In this document: positions 41,168 to 51,878 of the stretch, piece by piece
Numbering within the stretch: the stretch's first letter is position 1
Layout of the letters: each line of letters begins with the position of its first letter
Made by a program: the position numbers and the translations under genes
The notes under the pieces: model-generated
Database searches by the model: none
What the model saw: only the letters and a program-made list of their open reading frames with translations
Told to the model about the DNA's origin: nothing
Source: Skermania sp. ID1734
GTDB taxonomy: Bacteria > Actinomycetota > Actinomycetes > Mycobacteriales > Mycobacteriaceae
Reading direction: 5' to 3'
Assembly (NCBI RefSeq): GCF_007489285.1
Contig: NZ_VLIY01000002.1
Span: 1-64,000, forward strand
Length of the DNA stretch: 64,000 nucleotides

Positions 41168-42264
41168 CGCTCGGCCTGTCGCCTCGTGCTGCCGGGGACG
41201 AAGTCGGCGATTCGGTGGGTGCTGTCGCGCACGGTGCCGACGAACTCCTCCACGAGATCCTCGAGCGCAACGATTCCCGCGGTCGAGCCGTCACCGTTGG
41301 TGACCTTGCCCAGATGACTACTGGCACGGCGCAGCGTCCCCAGCGCTTCGTAGAGGGGGGTGGTGACCGCCACTGTCGGCAGCACGCGAATGTCGGAACG
41401 CGGGATCGGCGTGTTGGGTCCGGCGTTGTCGTCGCTGACTTCGTCGAGCACATCTTTGAGGTGGATGTAGCCGATGAGCGTCCCGTCGTCGCTGCGAACC
41501 GGGTACCGCGAATAACCGGTCTTGGTGACCGCTTCCTCGATGGCGCCCAGGGTCGTGCCACCGCCGATCTGCGGAACACACCGTGCTCGCTCCAACGGGA
41601 TCATCACGTCGGCGACGGTGCGGCCGGTGTTTTCGAGCGCCTGCACGAGCCGGCGATGCTCCTCGGCGTCGAGCAGGCCTTCGGATCGGGACTCGCCGAT
41701 CATTTCGGACAGCTCCAGCGCCGAAACCGTCGCGTTGAGTTCGTCTTTCGGCTCCACCCGCAGCAGCCGTAGCGATACGTTCGCGAGGATGTTGTAGAAC
41801 GCGATCAACGGCCGGGCGACCTTGAGCCAGACCAGATGCACCGGCACCAACAGCAGTGCACTGCGTTCCGGTCCAGCCAGCGCGATGTTCTTGGGCACCA
41901 TCTCGCCCAGCAGAATGTGCAGGATCACGACAACGCCGAGGGCGATCGTGAACGCGATGGGGTGCAGCAGGTTGGACGGAACGTGCATCAGATCCATCGG
42001 TCGCTCGATGAGGTGCGCGATCGCCGGCTCGCCGACCCGGCCCAGTAGGATCGAGCAAATGGTGATGCCGAGCTGCGCGGCGGCAAGCATCAGCGACAAA
42101 TTCTCGCCCGCCTTGATGACCGTGTTGGCTCGCTTCTTGCCTTGGGCAGCGAGTGCCTCCAGCCGGTCGCGGCGCGCCGAGATCAGCGCGAACTCGGCGC
42201 TCACGAAAAATGCATTGCCGCCCAGGAGGACGAAGGTGAGGACAACGCCGAGCAGATCGTTCAT
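41164..42264 (-). CDS. CNNM/CBS-domain membrane protein (Rv1841c-like)
   Basis: A 366-residue protein with a DUF21/CNNM transmembrane domain (about 1-200; [39 protein letters not shown]) followed by a CBS pair (about 220-340; [40 protein letters not shown]). Members bind nucleotides through CBS domains and have been linked to Mg2+ or Co2+ transport. It lacks the C-terminal CorC_HlyC domain of its neighbour. It overlaps both neighbours by four bases. Confidence 0.9.
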   Translation of the reverse strand: MNDLLGVVLTFVLLGGNAFFVSAEFALISARRDRLEALAAQGKKRANTVIKAGENLSLMLAAAQLGITICSILLGRVGEPAIAHLIERPMDLMHVPSNLLHPIAFTIALGVVVILHILLGEMVPKNIALAGPERSALLLVPVHLVWLKVARPLIAFYNILANVSLRLLRVEPKDELNATVSALELSEMIGESRSEGLLDAEEHRRLVQALENTGRTVADVMIPLERARCVPQIGGGTTLGAIEEAVTKTGYSRYPVRSDDGTLIGYIHLKDVLDEVSDDNAGPNTPIPRSDIRVLPTVAVTTPLYEALGTLRRASSHLGKVTNGDGSTAGIVALEDLVEEFVGTVRDSTHRIADFVPGSTRRQAER

Positions 42265-43643
42265 GCGCCCAGCCTGCGCTCGTCGGTATGCAAGTGGGCG
42301 AGGACGTCGCCCGGCACCGGAGTGAGCAAGATCCGGTCGATGCGTCGTCCGTCCATTCGCTCGACCCGTGCGATCCAGCCACCGCGCCTGTCGCCGGGCT
42401 CGGTACCCGCTACCTCCGGCAGCGCCACCTCGTCGCCGACCGACGGGATGCGGCCGAGATGCTTGAGCACCAACCCGCCGAGCGTGTCGTAGTCACCCTC
42501 AGGGGCGGCGTAGCCGGTGGCTTGGGATACCTCGTCGATACGCAGCAGCCCCGAACAGCGCCAGGCGTCGCCGACGTGCTGCACATCGAGGGTGGGCGCA
42601 TCGTGCTCGTCGCGGACGTCGCCGAGGATTTCCTCGATGAGGTCCTCGAAGGTCACCATTCCCGCGGTGCCGCCGTACTCGTCGACGACCAATGCCACCT
42701 GCATGCCGTCCGCGCGAACCCGTTCCAGCAGTTCGTCACCATCGAGGCTGGCCGGAACCACCACGACCGATCGCGCGATCGATCCCAGTGTGGTTGAAGC
42801 CCGCCGGTCGGCGGCGACCGTGAAGGCCTGCTTGATGTGCACGATCCCGAGGGTGTTGTCCAGATCGCCGTCGACCACGGGGAATCGGGAGAAGCCGGTG
42901 CGGGCGGCCCGCGCGATCAGGTCGGCCACCGTATCCGTGCGTTCGAGCGTGGAGATCTTGACCCGCGGGGTCATGAGCTCCTCGGCGCTGCGCTCACCGA
43001 ATTGCAGAGAGCGGTCCACCAACTGCGCGGTGCGCTGATCGATCGCGCCGCGGCGGGCGGAGGTGCGAACCAGCGACCCGAGCTCCTGCGGAGACCGCGC
43101 GGAGCGCAGTTCCTCGGCCGGCTCGATACCGAGCCGTCGCACCACCCAGTTGGCAGAGCCGTTGAGCGCCTTGATGAGCCACTTGAACACGGCCGAGAAG
43201 CCGACCTGAATGGGCGCCGTCGCCCGCGCCGTCGGGAGCGGCTGGGCAATCGCCAGGTTCTTCGGCACCAACTCGCCGTAGACCATCGACAGCGAGGTGG
43301 CCAACAGCAGGGCGACGACCAGGGAAATGACTTGTGCCGCCGTGTCGCCCATGTTGGTTGCGCGCAACAGTGGCCGCAACAACCGGGCAATCACCGGCTC
43401 GGCGATGTAGCCGGTGACGAGGGTGGTGATCGTGATGCCGAGTTGCGCACCGGAAAGCTGAAAGGACAGTGTGCGGTGTGCTCGCTGCACTTGCCGGGCG
43501 CGTAAGTCGCCGTCCCGGGCGTGCGCGTCGACCGTGCTGCGTTCGAGCGTTGTCAGCGAGAATTCCGCCGCGACAAAGATGGCGGTGCCGAACGTCAACG
43601 CGATGAAGCCGATGATGCTTGCGATCGTGAGGAAGACGCCCAC
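42261..43643 (-). CDS. CNNM/CBS/CorC-domain membrane protein (Rv1842c-like)
   Basis: A 460-residue hemolysin-C/CorC-type protein: CNNM membrane domain (about 1-190; [37 protein letters not shown]), CBS pair (about 205-340; [36 protein letters not shown]) and a C-terminal transporter-associated CorC_HlyC domain (about 355-450). Probable Mg2+/Co2+ export or ion-homeostasis role. The start is a GTG at 43643 with no strong ribosome-binding site; it overlaps the next CNNM gene. Confidence 0.9.
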   Translation of the reverse strand: MGVFLTIASIIGFIALTFGTAIFVAAEFSLTTLERSTVDAHARDGDLRARQVQRAHRTLSFQLSGAQLGITITTLVTGYIAEPVIARLLRPLLRATNMGDTAAQVISLVVALLLATSLSMVYGELVPKNLAIAQPLPTARATAPIQVGFSAVFKWLIKALNGSANWVVRRLGIEPAEELRSARSPQELGSLVRTSARRGAIDQRTAQLVDRSLQFGERSAEELMTPRVKISTLERTDTVADLIARAARTGFSRFPVVDGDLDNTLGIVHIKQAFTVAADRRASTTLGSIARSVVVVPASLDGDELLERVRADGMQVALVVDEYGGTAGMVTFEDLIEEILGDVRDEHDAPTLDVQHVGDAWRCSGLLRIDEVSQATGYAAPEGDYDTLGGLVLKHLGRIPSVGDEVALPEVAGTEPGDRRGGWIARVERMDGRRIDRILLTPVPGDVLAHLHTDERRLGA

Positions 43644-43751
43644 CCGCCATCACCGCCGGCGGGGTTCGAGCGTGGGAGCGCCGGGTCGTTCGCCCGGCTC
43701 GATAGCGGAGCCCTCCGATGCGGAGCCCTGCGGTGCCTCTACCTGATGGGG
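43644..43751 (-). CDS. possible 34-codon upstream ORF (uncertain)
   Basis: On the minus strand a GTG at about 43751, preceded by GAGAAAGGT, opens a short frame ([18 protein letters not shown]...LEPRRR) that stops just before the CNNM gene. Its middle encodes GSASEGSA from a degenerate relative of the GRSAGSA repeat. No family is recognised; it may be a leader peptide or chance. Confidence 0.3.
43704..43733 (-). repeat. degenerate relative of the GCTCCGCAGGCTCCGCT repeat
   Basis: On the minus strand this reads CAGGGCTCCGCATCGGAGGG followed by CTCCGCT, i.e. two GGCTCCGC blocks separated by a few extra bases, like the core of the xerD and pyrG repeats. It is not identical to them. Confidence 0.45.
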
Positions 43752-43797
43752 CACCTGGGTACCTTTCTCTCGCCGACGTGGTCCGGTAATTCTACCG

Positions 43798-46129
<2,332 letters not shown>

Positions 46130-46148
46130 GAGTCAATCACGAGTCACC

Positions 46149-46217
46149 GCCCGGCGCTCCGCTCCTCACTGCGTTCCTCGTTGCGCTGCGGTACTCGTTG
46201 CGATGCTCACGCCGGGC
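46149..46217. repeat. TC-rich palindromic element between blaR and the DMT gene
   Basis: Inverted arms GCCCGGCG (46149-46156) and CGCCGGGC (46210-46217) enclose a low-complexity run of TCC/TCG/TGCG triplets (GCTCCGCTCCTCACTGCGTT and on). Such TC-TGCG runs are dispersed in many actinobacterial genomes and look like an extragenic repetitive element; only one clear copy is seen here. Confidence 0.5.
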
Positions 46218-46235
46218 AGTGCCTCTGGGCGAGAG

Positions 46236-47183
46236 TCACGCGTTGATCAGCCTGCTCAGCTCCACCAGCCACGGCACCGCGACGGCGATGGTCGGCACTA
46301 CCAGGATCGCCGCGGCTGCGACGTACGCGGCGGTCGCGATCCGCACATCGCCGCGCCGGCCCGCGAGCCGTTGCACCCGGATCAACGTCGTTGGGCCGCC
46401 CGCCGAGAGGGCACCCTGCGGCGCGCTGGAACTGGAGCAGGCCACCAGCGCCCGGGCCAGCGGGCCGGGACCGGCAGCCTTGACCGCCGAGTCGTCGGCA
46501 AGCAGTTCGATCAGCAGTTGAACGGCGTCGAGCGCGGACGCGCTGCGCACCACGCGCGGGAACGCGTCGTGCACGGCGGTGAACGCTTCGAGCACCAGAT
46601 CGTGGCGCGCCCGTAGGTGACAGCGTTCATGGCTGAGGATGGCGGCAATCTCGGGCTCACCCAGCGTGCTGAGGGTGCCTTCGCTCACTACGACGCGCTG
46701 GCGAATCCCGGGGAGGCAGTAAGCGATCGGTTCGGCGGCCTCGAGCACTCGAATGTTGGAGGCGCGCATGGCCAGCGGCCGAGTCGTGCTGCGGTCGAGT
46801 AGGTCTACGAGCATGCGGTGGCGGGCACGGCGCCGACGAGTGCGGACGGCCACCCGAAGCACCGAGTAGATCAGCCGCGCCCCGACCAGCAGCGTGAGCA
46901 GGAAGACCAGGACGTAGAGGCTCCACAGCGGCAGGCCGAGGGCATCGATCTCTTTGGTCGGCGCGGTGGTGGGACGTCCGTCGGGGCCGGGCACCAACAA
47001 CTGGCTCGCGATGGCCAGACCGGACCCGAAGGCGGACAGCACCGCGGCCAGCGCAATCGCCTGCCAGAGCACCAGCCCCGCGCGCGGCGACCGGTATGTC
47101 CACGTCGCCCGACTCAGCAACGCTGGAACTGGGCCCGCGAGCAGCAGCGCGAGCACGGCAAAGACCAGCGCAGTGGCGTTCAT
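46236..47183 (-). CDS. blaR: BlaR-like M56 metallopeptidase (Rv1845c-like)
   Basis: A 315-residue membrane protease: about four transmembrane helices (ALVFAVLALLLAGPVPALL, AIALAAVLSAFGSGLAIASQ, LYVLVFLLTLLVGARLIYSV, and a C-terminal one) and the zinc motif H-E-R-C-H in ILSHERCHLRARHD (about residue 190). It lacks the penicillin-binding sensor of staphylococcal BlaR1, as Rv1845c does. It is expected to cleave the repressor BlaI. It lies 48 bp downstream of blaI in the same operon. Confidence 0.9.
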   Translation of the reverse strand: MNATALVFAVLALLLAGPVPALLSRATWTYRSPRAGLVLWQAIALAAVLSAFGSGLAIASQLLVPGPDGRPTTAPTKEIDALGLPLWSLYVLVFLLTLLVGARLIYSVLRVAVRTRRRRARHRMLVDLLDRSTTRPLAMRASNIRVLEAAEPIAYCLPGIRQRVVVSEGTLSTLGEPEIAAILSHERCHLRARHDLVLEAFTAVHDAFPRVVRSASALDAVQLLIELLADDSAVKAAGPGPLARALVACSSSSAPQGALSAGGPTTLIRVQRLAGRRGDVRIATAAYVAAAAILVVPTIAVAVPWLVELSRLINA

Positions 47184-47231
47184 CGTTGAACTATCACGTG
47201 TCCTTCATCGCTCTCACCGGAGCTGCTGGCG

Positions 47232-47687
47232 TTAGCCAGCGTCTGGATTCGGCCTGTGCGGATCCGTTTCCTCGCTCGGCTGGTTTGCTGCTGCATCGGC
47301 GGCCAGCGCTTCGGCTGCCTCCAACTTGGCCAGCGCGGCGCGCAGCGCGGCTGCCTCGTCCGCACCGACCTGTCCGACGAAGTGTACTAGCGCTGCCGTG
47401 CGTCCACTGGGCGCTTCGGCCTGCTGCAGCGCATCGACCATGAGGCTGGCGACCAACTCGCCCCGCTCATGCGTGGGCGCGTAGCGATGGGCCCGATCAT
47501 CGCGTTGCTGGATGACCAGGTTCTTCTTTGCCAGCCGCTGTAGGACGGTCATGACCGTCGTGTACGCGAGTTCGCGCCGAGCCGACAGCGCGTCGTGTAC
47601 TTGCCGGACCGTTTGAGGTTCTCCGGCCGACCAAAGATGCTCCATTACCGCTCGTTCGAGCTCACCCAGACCCGCCATTCGACCCAT
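47232..47687 (-). CDS. blaI: BlaI-family transcriptional repressor
   Basis: A penicillinase-repressor-type winged helix of 151 residues: LGELERAVMEHLWSAGEPQT with VRQVHDALSARRELAYTTVM (about 7-45), TVLQRLAKKNLVIQQRDDRA HRY follows, then a dimerisation helix. In mycobacteria BlaI represses blaC, its own operon and some respiratory genes. ATG 47687 is chosen (MGRMAGLGELER); a longer frame would run through the operator at 47712-47728. No beta-lactamase is nearby. Confidence 0.92.
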   Translation of the reverse strand: MGRMAGLGELERAVMEHLWSAGEPQTVRQVHDALSARRELAYTTVMTVLQRLAKKNLVIQQRDDRAHRYAPTHERGELVASLMVDALQQAEAPSGRTAALVHFVGQVGADEAAALRAALAKLEAAEALAADAAANQPSEETDPHRPNPDAG

Positions 47688-47711
47688 TCTACGTGTGTCC
47701 GACAAGGTGCG

Positions 47712-47728
47712 TACTACGGGAGGTAGTA
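47712..47728. promoter_or_regulatory. BlaI operator (TACTAC-N5-GTAGTA)
   Basis: A perfect 6-bp inverted repeat with a 5-bp centre, 25 bp upstream of the blaI start codon. It has the TACTAC/GTAGTA half-sites known for BlaI/MecI-type repressors, so autoregulation is expected. Confidence 0.82.
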
Positions 47729-47758
47729 AGCGTGTCTTGTGCGCGGTTCCCAACTAAT

Positions 47759-47777
47759 TAAGGTAATGCTAACCTCA
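47759..47777. promoter_or_regulatory. iron box (IdeR/DtxR-like) before the salicylate synthase gene
   Basis: TAAGGTAATGCTAACCTCA matches 15 of 19 positions of TTAGGTTAGGCTAACCTAA. It ends five bases before GTG 47783, so if that start is right the box overlaps the promoter of a nearly leaderless mRNA. Confidence 0.8.
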
Positions 47778-47782
47778 CCTCT

Positions 47783-49150
47783 GTGAAGCAGCCTCATGCG
47801 GCAATCCGGGAACCCGATGCTCCGATGACGCTCACCCGGGTGCCGGACCCGTTGTCGGCGCTGACACGGCTGGCCGCGGCTGAGGACTTCGTCGATTTCG
47901 TCGTCTACGAGCAGCCCGGGCGTTGGGTGTTTGCCGCGAACCCGGTTGCCAGCGTGACGCTGGAGGCCGAGCAGATTCGTATCCGCGTCGGTGATGAGGA
48001 CCGGCGGCAGCGGTGGACTGGGAGCCCGGCCAAAGTGCTCGAATCTGCGCTGGCGGTGCTGTTCCCGGAGTCCCCGAGCGAGCGCGGTGCCTATGGATGG
48101 CTGGGTTTCGCCCTCTGCGCCTACAGTCTCGGTGCCGAGCGACACCTGACCGGCGATGTTCTTGCTCACCTGATGGTGCCGAGCATCGAGGTGGTTATCG
48201 ACGCGCACGGTGACGTCACAATGTGCGGCGGAACGTCGCAGGAACGGGGCGCCGTGCGCCGGGCGCTCGCCGGCGCGGACGTCGCCGTGCGCGCGCCGGC
48301 GGTTATCGACACCCGAAGCGACAGCAGCGACTACCGCGGCCGGGCCACCGCGGCGATCGCCGAGATCTCTGCCGGCGCCTACGAGAAGGTGATCCTGTCG
48401 CGGCGGGTCGACGTGCCGTTCGCTGTCGACATGGCACAGACCTATCGATTGGGCCGCCAGCACAACACTCCGGCACGCTCATTTTTGCTGTGCACGGGTG
48501 GACTCGAGGCAGCCGGTTTCAGTCCTGAACTCGTCGTGGCGGTGAATGCGGACGGACTGGTAACCACCGAACCGCTGGCCGGCACGCGCGCGTTCGGCCG
48601 CGGCGATCGGGCCGACCAGCGAGCCCGTGCCGACCTCGTTTCCGACCCGAAGGAGATCGTCGAGCACGCGGTTTCGGTGCGGACGGCGATGACCGAGGTA
48701 GCCTCTGTGGCCGCGCCCGGCACGCCGTCCGTCTCCGACTTCATGGCCGTGCGGGAGCGCGGCAGCGTCCAGCATCTCGCGTCGACGGTGCAAGGACGGC
48801 TCGCACCAAATCGCACGGCATGGGACGCGGTCGAGGCGCTGTTCCCCTCTGTAACTGCCTCGGGCATCCCCAAGGCGTCCGCGGTTGACGCGATCTTCCG
48901 ACTCGACGATTCCGACCGTGGTCTGTATTCCGGCGCAGTGGTGGCAGTTTCGCCCAATGGCGCGCTGGAGGCGACGCTCGTGCTGCGGGCCGTGTACCAG
49001 CAGGGCCGGAACGCCTGGTTGCGGGCCGGAGCCGGCATCATCGCCCAGTCAGATCCCGAGCGCGAGTTCGAGGAAACCTGCGAAAAGCTCGGCAGCGTGG
49101 CGCCGTATGTGGTGCCAGCAACTCCTACTGCGTCGAACTTGTGTAGCTGA
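47783..49150 (+). CDS. mbtI: Salicylate synthase (MbtI-type)
   Basis: Chorismate-using enzyme of the MST family that converts chorismate via isochorismate to salicylate plus pyruvate. The 455-residue protein is very close to MbtI/Irp9: catalytic-base Lys in YEKVILSRRVDVPF (about 204), TYRLGRQHNTPARSFLL, VTTEPLAGTRAFGRG, FMAVRERGSVQHL, ALFPSVTASGIPKA and Mg-binding Glu in EREFEETCEKL. No isochorismatase or 2,3-dihydrodihydroxybenzoate dehydrogenase is present, which supports salicylate as product. GTG 47783 is listed; ATG 47825 is a good alternative given the adjoining iron box. Its last 26 bp overlap the convergent gene. Confidence 0.94.
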   Translation: MKQPHAAIREPDAPMTLTRVPDPLSALTRLAAAEDFVDFVVYEQPGRWVFAANPVASVTLEAEQIRIRVGDEDRRQRWTGSPAKVLESALAVLFPESPSERGAYGWLGFALCAYSLGAERHLTGDVLAHLMVPSIEVVIDAHGDVTMCGGTSQERGAVRRALAGADVAVRAPAVIDTRSDSSDYRGRATAAIAEISAGAYEKVILSRRVDVPFAVDMAQTYRLGRQHNTPARSFLLCTGGLEAAGFSPELVVAVNADGLVTTEPLAGTRAFGRGDRADQRARADLVSDPKEIVEHAVSVRTAMTEVASVAAPGTPSVSDFMAVRERGSVQHLASTVQGRLAPNRTAWDAVEALFPSVTASGIPKASAVDAIFRLDDSDRGLYSGAVVAVSPNGALEATLVLRAVYQQGRNAWLRAGAGIIAQSDPEREFEETCEKLGSVAPYVVPATPTASNLCS

Positions 49151-49955
49151 TGGTGACGCTCGGCTCGCTCGTGGCGGTGCTGACCGTGCCGCCGTCGGGA
49201 ACGAGCGACGACCCGGCGCCACCGGCACCGCCGACGGTGCCCGTTGTCGCGCCCCCGCCTCCACCGCCACCACCGTAATAGCCGCCGCCACCGCCGCTTC
49301 CGCCGCCGCCGCGGGTCTTGGCGCTGCTCCCGCCGACCCCGCCGCCACCGCCGGCACCGAACGCGCCGCTCGCGCCGCCGGAGTTGTCGCCGCCGCCCTT
49401 ACCGGCGGCCCCGTCCTTACCGCCCTTGGTCTTGGTCGCGTCGCCACCGGCGGTCGGTCCGCTGGCCCCACCGCCGCCGGATCCACCGGCGACGATCAGA
49501 CGTGACTTGAGCTGGTCGTTCTGAAACCCGGACTTGGTGCGCACGTCGGATGCGCCGCCGCCGCCGTTGCCCACCGGGCTGCCGAACGAGCCGGGGCCTC
49601 CGCCGTTGAATCCGCCCAGGCCGTCACAGTTGGTGCCGCATTCCGATCCGTCACCGCCGACATAGACATACAGGGTGCTGCCGGGCGTGACCGTCAGCTG
49701 GCCGCTGACCATGGCCGCCGGCGGCCCGTCGTGGCCACGGCCGCCGACAGCGGTCACGTTGATCGTCTTGACACTCGCCGGCACCGTGAAGGTCTGCTCG
49801 TGCCCGGTGGAGGTGTAGGTGCAGGTCGTCGTTCCGCCTGATTGCGTGCACGGGTCGGCGGCCGATGCCGGGGTAGGAAGCAGACCCGCGCCAACCAGGA
49901 CGAGGCCGCATACCGTCGCCGAACTCTTGACGATGCAACCACAACGAGCTGACAT
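49125..49955 (-). CDS. Secreted glycine-rich protein with ALK/LTK-like Gly-rich domain
   Basis: A 276-residue protein with a Sec signal peptide (SATVCGLVLVGAGLLPTPAS, cleavage near AxA about residue 33), then a beta-rich start (TSTGHEQTFTVPASVKTINV) and a long Gly-rich part with YVYVGGDG, GGFNGGGPGSFGS, GASDVRT and RLIVAGGSGGGGAS. These blocks in this order match the glycine-rich domain found in ALK/LTK receptors and in many bacterial secreted proteins. Function unknown; cell-surface adhesion or matrix is possible. It lies inside the siderophore locus but has no iron box. ATG 49955 has GGAG about nine bases upstream. Confidence 0.8.
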   Translation of the reverse strand: MSARCGCIVKSSATVCGLVLVGAGLLPTPASAADPCTQSGGTTTCTYTSTGHEQTFTVPASVKTINVTAVGGRGHDGPPAAMVSGQLTVTPGSTLYVYVGGDGSECGTNCDGLGGFNGGGPGSFGSPVGNGGGGASDVRTKSGFQNDQLKSRLIVAGGSGGGGASGPTAGGDATKTKGGKDGAAGKGGGDNSGGASGAFGAGGGGGVGGSSAKTRGGGGSGGGGGYYGGGGGGGGATTGTVGGAGGAGSSLVPDGGTVSTATSEPSVTISYTSSTQ

Positions 49956-49994
49956 CTAGCGGTCTCCGTTCACCTGTGGACGCGTCCGACCCGA

Positions 49995-50038
49995 CCGTGC
50001 GTGAAATTTCACCGCGGGCGGTGAAATTTCACGCACGG
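49995..50038. repeat. 44-bp near-perfect palindrome with two GTGAAATTTCAC units
   Basis: Arms 49995-50015 and 50018-50038 are 21-bp perfect inverted repeats around a GG centre. Each arm contains the self-palindrome GTGAAATTTCAC. It lies between the 3' end of the salicyl-AMP ligase gene and the 5' end of the Gly-rich gene, both on the minus strand. It may be a terminator, an operator for the Gly-rich gene, or both. Confidence 0.85.
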
Positions 50039-50174
50039 CGTGGGCGTGCGCACTCGGACTGATGGCAGTGTCATTAAACCGCGCGATGTGACTGCTGAGA
50101 CGAAAGTGGCCGCTGATACGCGACGTGTCGCTCGACAGAGCCGGCGAATGCGACAAGGCTCCCAGTCCAAAGCG

Positions 50175-51785
50175 TCAAGCGGTGAGCATCGCGACCAGCG
50201 CCCGCTTGTCGATCTTGCCGACTGCCGTCGTCGGTAGCGACTCGGCGAGGTGCACCAAATCGGGCAACTTGTAGGTGGCCAATCCGCGCGCGGCCAGAAA
50301 CGCCTTCAGCTCGCTCAACGTCGGCGCCGAGCCGGCAGGAACGATGGCGGCACAGAGCCTTTCGCCAAGGGCGCTGTCCGGCAACGCGACTGCCGCTGCG
50401 TGCCGGACCGCCGGATGCGCAAGCAAGTGGGTCTCGAGCTCGTCGGCGGCAATGTTCTCCCCGCCCCGGTTGATGACGTCCTTCATCCGGCCGGTCACGA
50501 CGAGATGCCCAGAAGGCAACTGCCGCACCAGGTCTCCGCTTCGGTAGAAGCCGTCGGCGGTGAATGCCCGGGCGTTGTGCTCGTCGGCCCGGTAGTAGCC
50601 GCGGATGGTGTATGGCCCGCGTGTCAGTAGTTCACCTTCGGTGCCAGTCGGAACGTCGACGCCCTCGCGGTCGACGACGCGGACCTCGTCGTGCGGACTG
50701 AGCGGCCGCCCCTGAGTGGTGCAGATGACCTCGTCTGGGTCATCGAGGCGGGTGAAGTTGAGCAGGCCCTCCGCCATGCCGAACACCTGCTGCAAGGTCG
50801 CTCCCAACCGCGGCCGAACCTCGCGCGCATTGGTTTCGGCCAGCCGGGCTCCGCCCACTTGTAGCAGCCGCAGGGTGGACAGGTCGGCCTGTTCCCACTC
50901 CGTAGCAGCGCACCACAATTGCGCAAGCGGCGGGACGACTGCCGTGATCGTGACCCCGTGTCGGTCGATGGCAGCAAAAGCATTCTCCGGACTGGCATCG
51001 TCGATGAACACGCAGGTGCCGCCGACGGCCAGCGTGCCCAGGATGCCCGGACACGCGAGCGGGAAGTTGTGCGCGGCAGGAAGGCTCACCAGGTACACGT
51101 CCGAGTTGGTCAGCTCGCAGACTTGCGCGCTGGCTCGCGCGTTGTAGAGATAGTCGTCGTGGGTACGCGCAATGAGCTTCGGCAATCCCGTCGTGCCGCC
51201 CGAAACCAGCAGCAGCGCAATGTCGCTGGGGTCGGTGCAGGGAAGGTCCGCCGCATCCGCGCAGTCGAGCACCTCGCTGAGTCCGCGGAATTCGCCGGGA
51301 TCGCCGTGCACCAGGACGTGTCGCAAGCCGGGCACCGCCGCCTGCACCGACCGGGCGAGGCCGGTGTAATCGAAGGCCCCGACGCGGTCGGCCACGACGA
51401 GAGCTACCGCTCCTGATACGTGCGCAAGGTGGCGAATCTCGGCCTCGCGATGTGCGGGCAGGCACAGCACGGGAATCGCGCCGGCGCGCAAGGACCCAAG
51501 CAGCACAATGGCGAACTCGACGCAGTTGGGCAACTGCAGCACGATTCGCTCGCCGGGACGGATCCCGAGGGCGGCAAGTCCCGCAGCGCATCGGTCGACC
51601 GCGGCGTCGAGTTCGGCATAGCTCAGCCGTCGGGAGCCGTCGACGAGCGCGTGGGCAGTGGGCCACCGCCGCGCGCCGTCGCGAATCACGTCGCTGATGG
51701 TTTCACCACGCCAGTACCCGGCAGCCCGGTAGCGGCGTGCCCGCTCGAGCTCGACTGGGACAAATCCGTCACGGTGATCGCTCAT
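50175..51785 (-). CDS. mbtA: Salicyl-AMP ligase (MbtA/YbtE-type aryl acid adenylase)
   Basis: Adenylates salicylate and loads it on the aryl carrier domain. The 536-residue enzyme has P-loop SGGTTGLPK (about 195-203), the aryl pocket HNFPLACPG with Asn240 and Cys245, GRPLSPHDEVRVVDREGVD, GFYRSGDLVR and GKIDKRAL with the catalytic Lys. At the DhbE Ser240 position this protein has Cys, as in salicylate-specific YbtE, PchD and MbtA, whereas dihydroxybenzoate enzymes have Ser. ATG 51785 (MSDHRDG) is used; GAGGAGG lies about 11 bases upstream. Divergent from the NRPS with an iron box between. Confidence 0.93.
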   Translation of the reverse strand: MSDHRDGFVPVELERARRYRAAGYWRGETISDVIRDGARRWPTAHALVDGSRRLSYAELDAAVDRCAAGLAALGIRPGERIVLQLPNCVEFAIVLLGSLRAGAIPVLCLPAHREAEIRHLAHVSGAVALVVADRVGAFDYTGLARSVQAAVPGLRHVLVHGDPGEFRGLSEVLDCADAADLPCTDPSDIALLLVSGGTTGLPKLIARTHDDYLYNARASAQVCELTNSDVYLVSLPAAHNFPLACPGILGTLAVGGTCVFIDDASPENAFAAIDRHGVTITAVVPPLAQLWCAATEWEQADLSTLRLLQVGGARLAETNAREVRPRLGATLQQVFGMAEGLLNFTRLDDPDEVICTTQGRPLSPHDEVRVVDREGVDVPTGTEGELLTRGPYTIRGYYRADEHNARAFTADGFYRSGDLVRQLPSGHLVVTGRMKDVINRGGENIAADELETHLLAHPAVRHAAAVALPDSALGERLCAAIVPAGSAPTLSELKAFLAARGLATYKLPDLVHLAESLPTTAVGKIDKRALVAMLTA

Positions 51786-51809
51786 GGCAGCCAAGGCCTC
51801 CTCGCAAAG

Positions 51810-51828
51810 ATAGGTAAGGCAACCCTAT
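51810..51828. promoter_or_regulatory. iron box between mbtA and mbtB-like NRPS
   Basis: ATAGGTAAGGCAACCCTAT matches 14 of 19 positions of the IdeR/DtxR consensus. It is in the middle of the 93-bp divergent region, so one site can repress both transcripts. Confidence 0.75.
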
Positions 51829-51878
51829 ATTGATGCGCTAGGGTGAGGAACCAGGGACGGGCGAAACGAGGAGAAACG

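Noticed and set aside
47783-51785. 2,3-dihydroxybenzoate (enterobactin/bacillibactin-type) pathway
   Set aside because: No entA or entB homologue, the chorismate enzyme is of the MbtI salicylate-synthase type and the ligase pocket has Cys rather than Ser.
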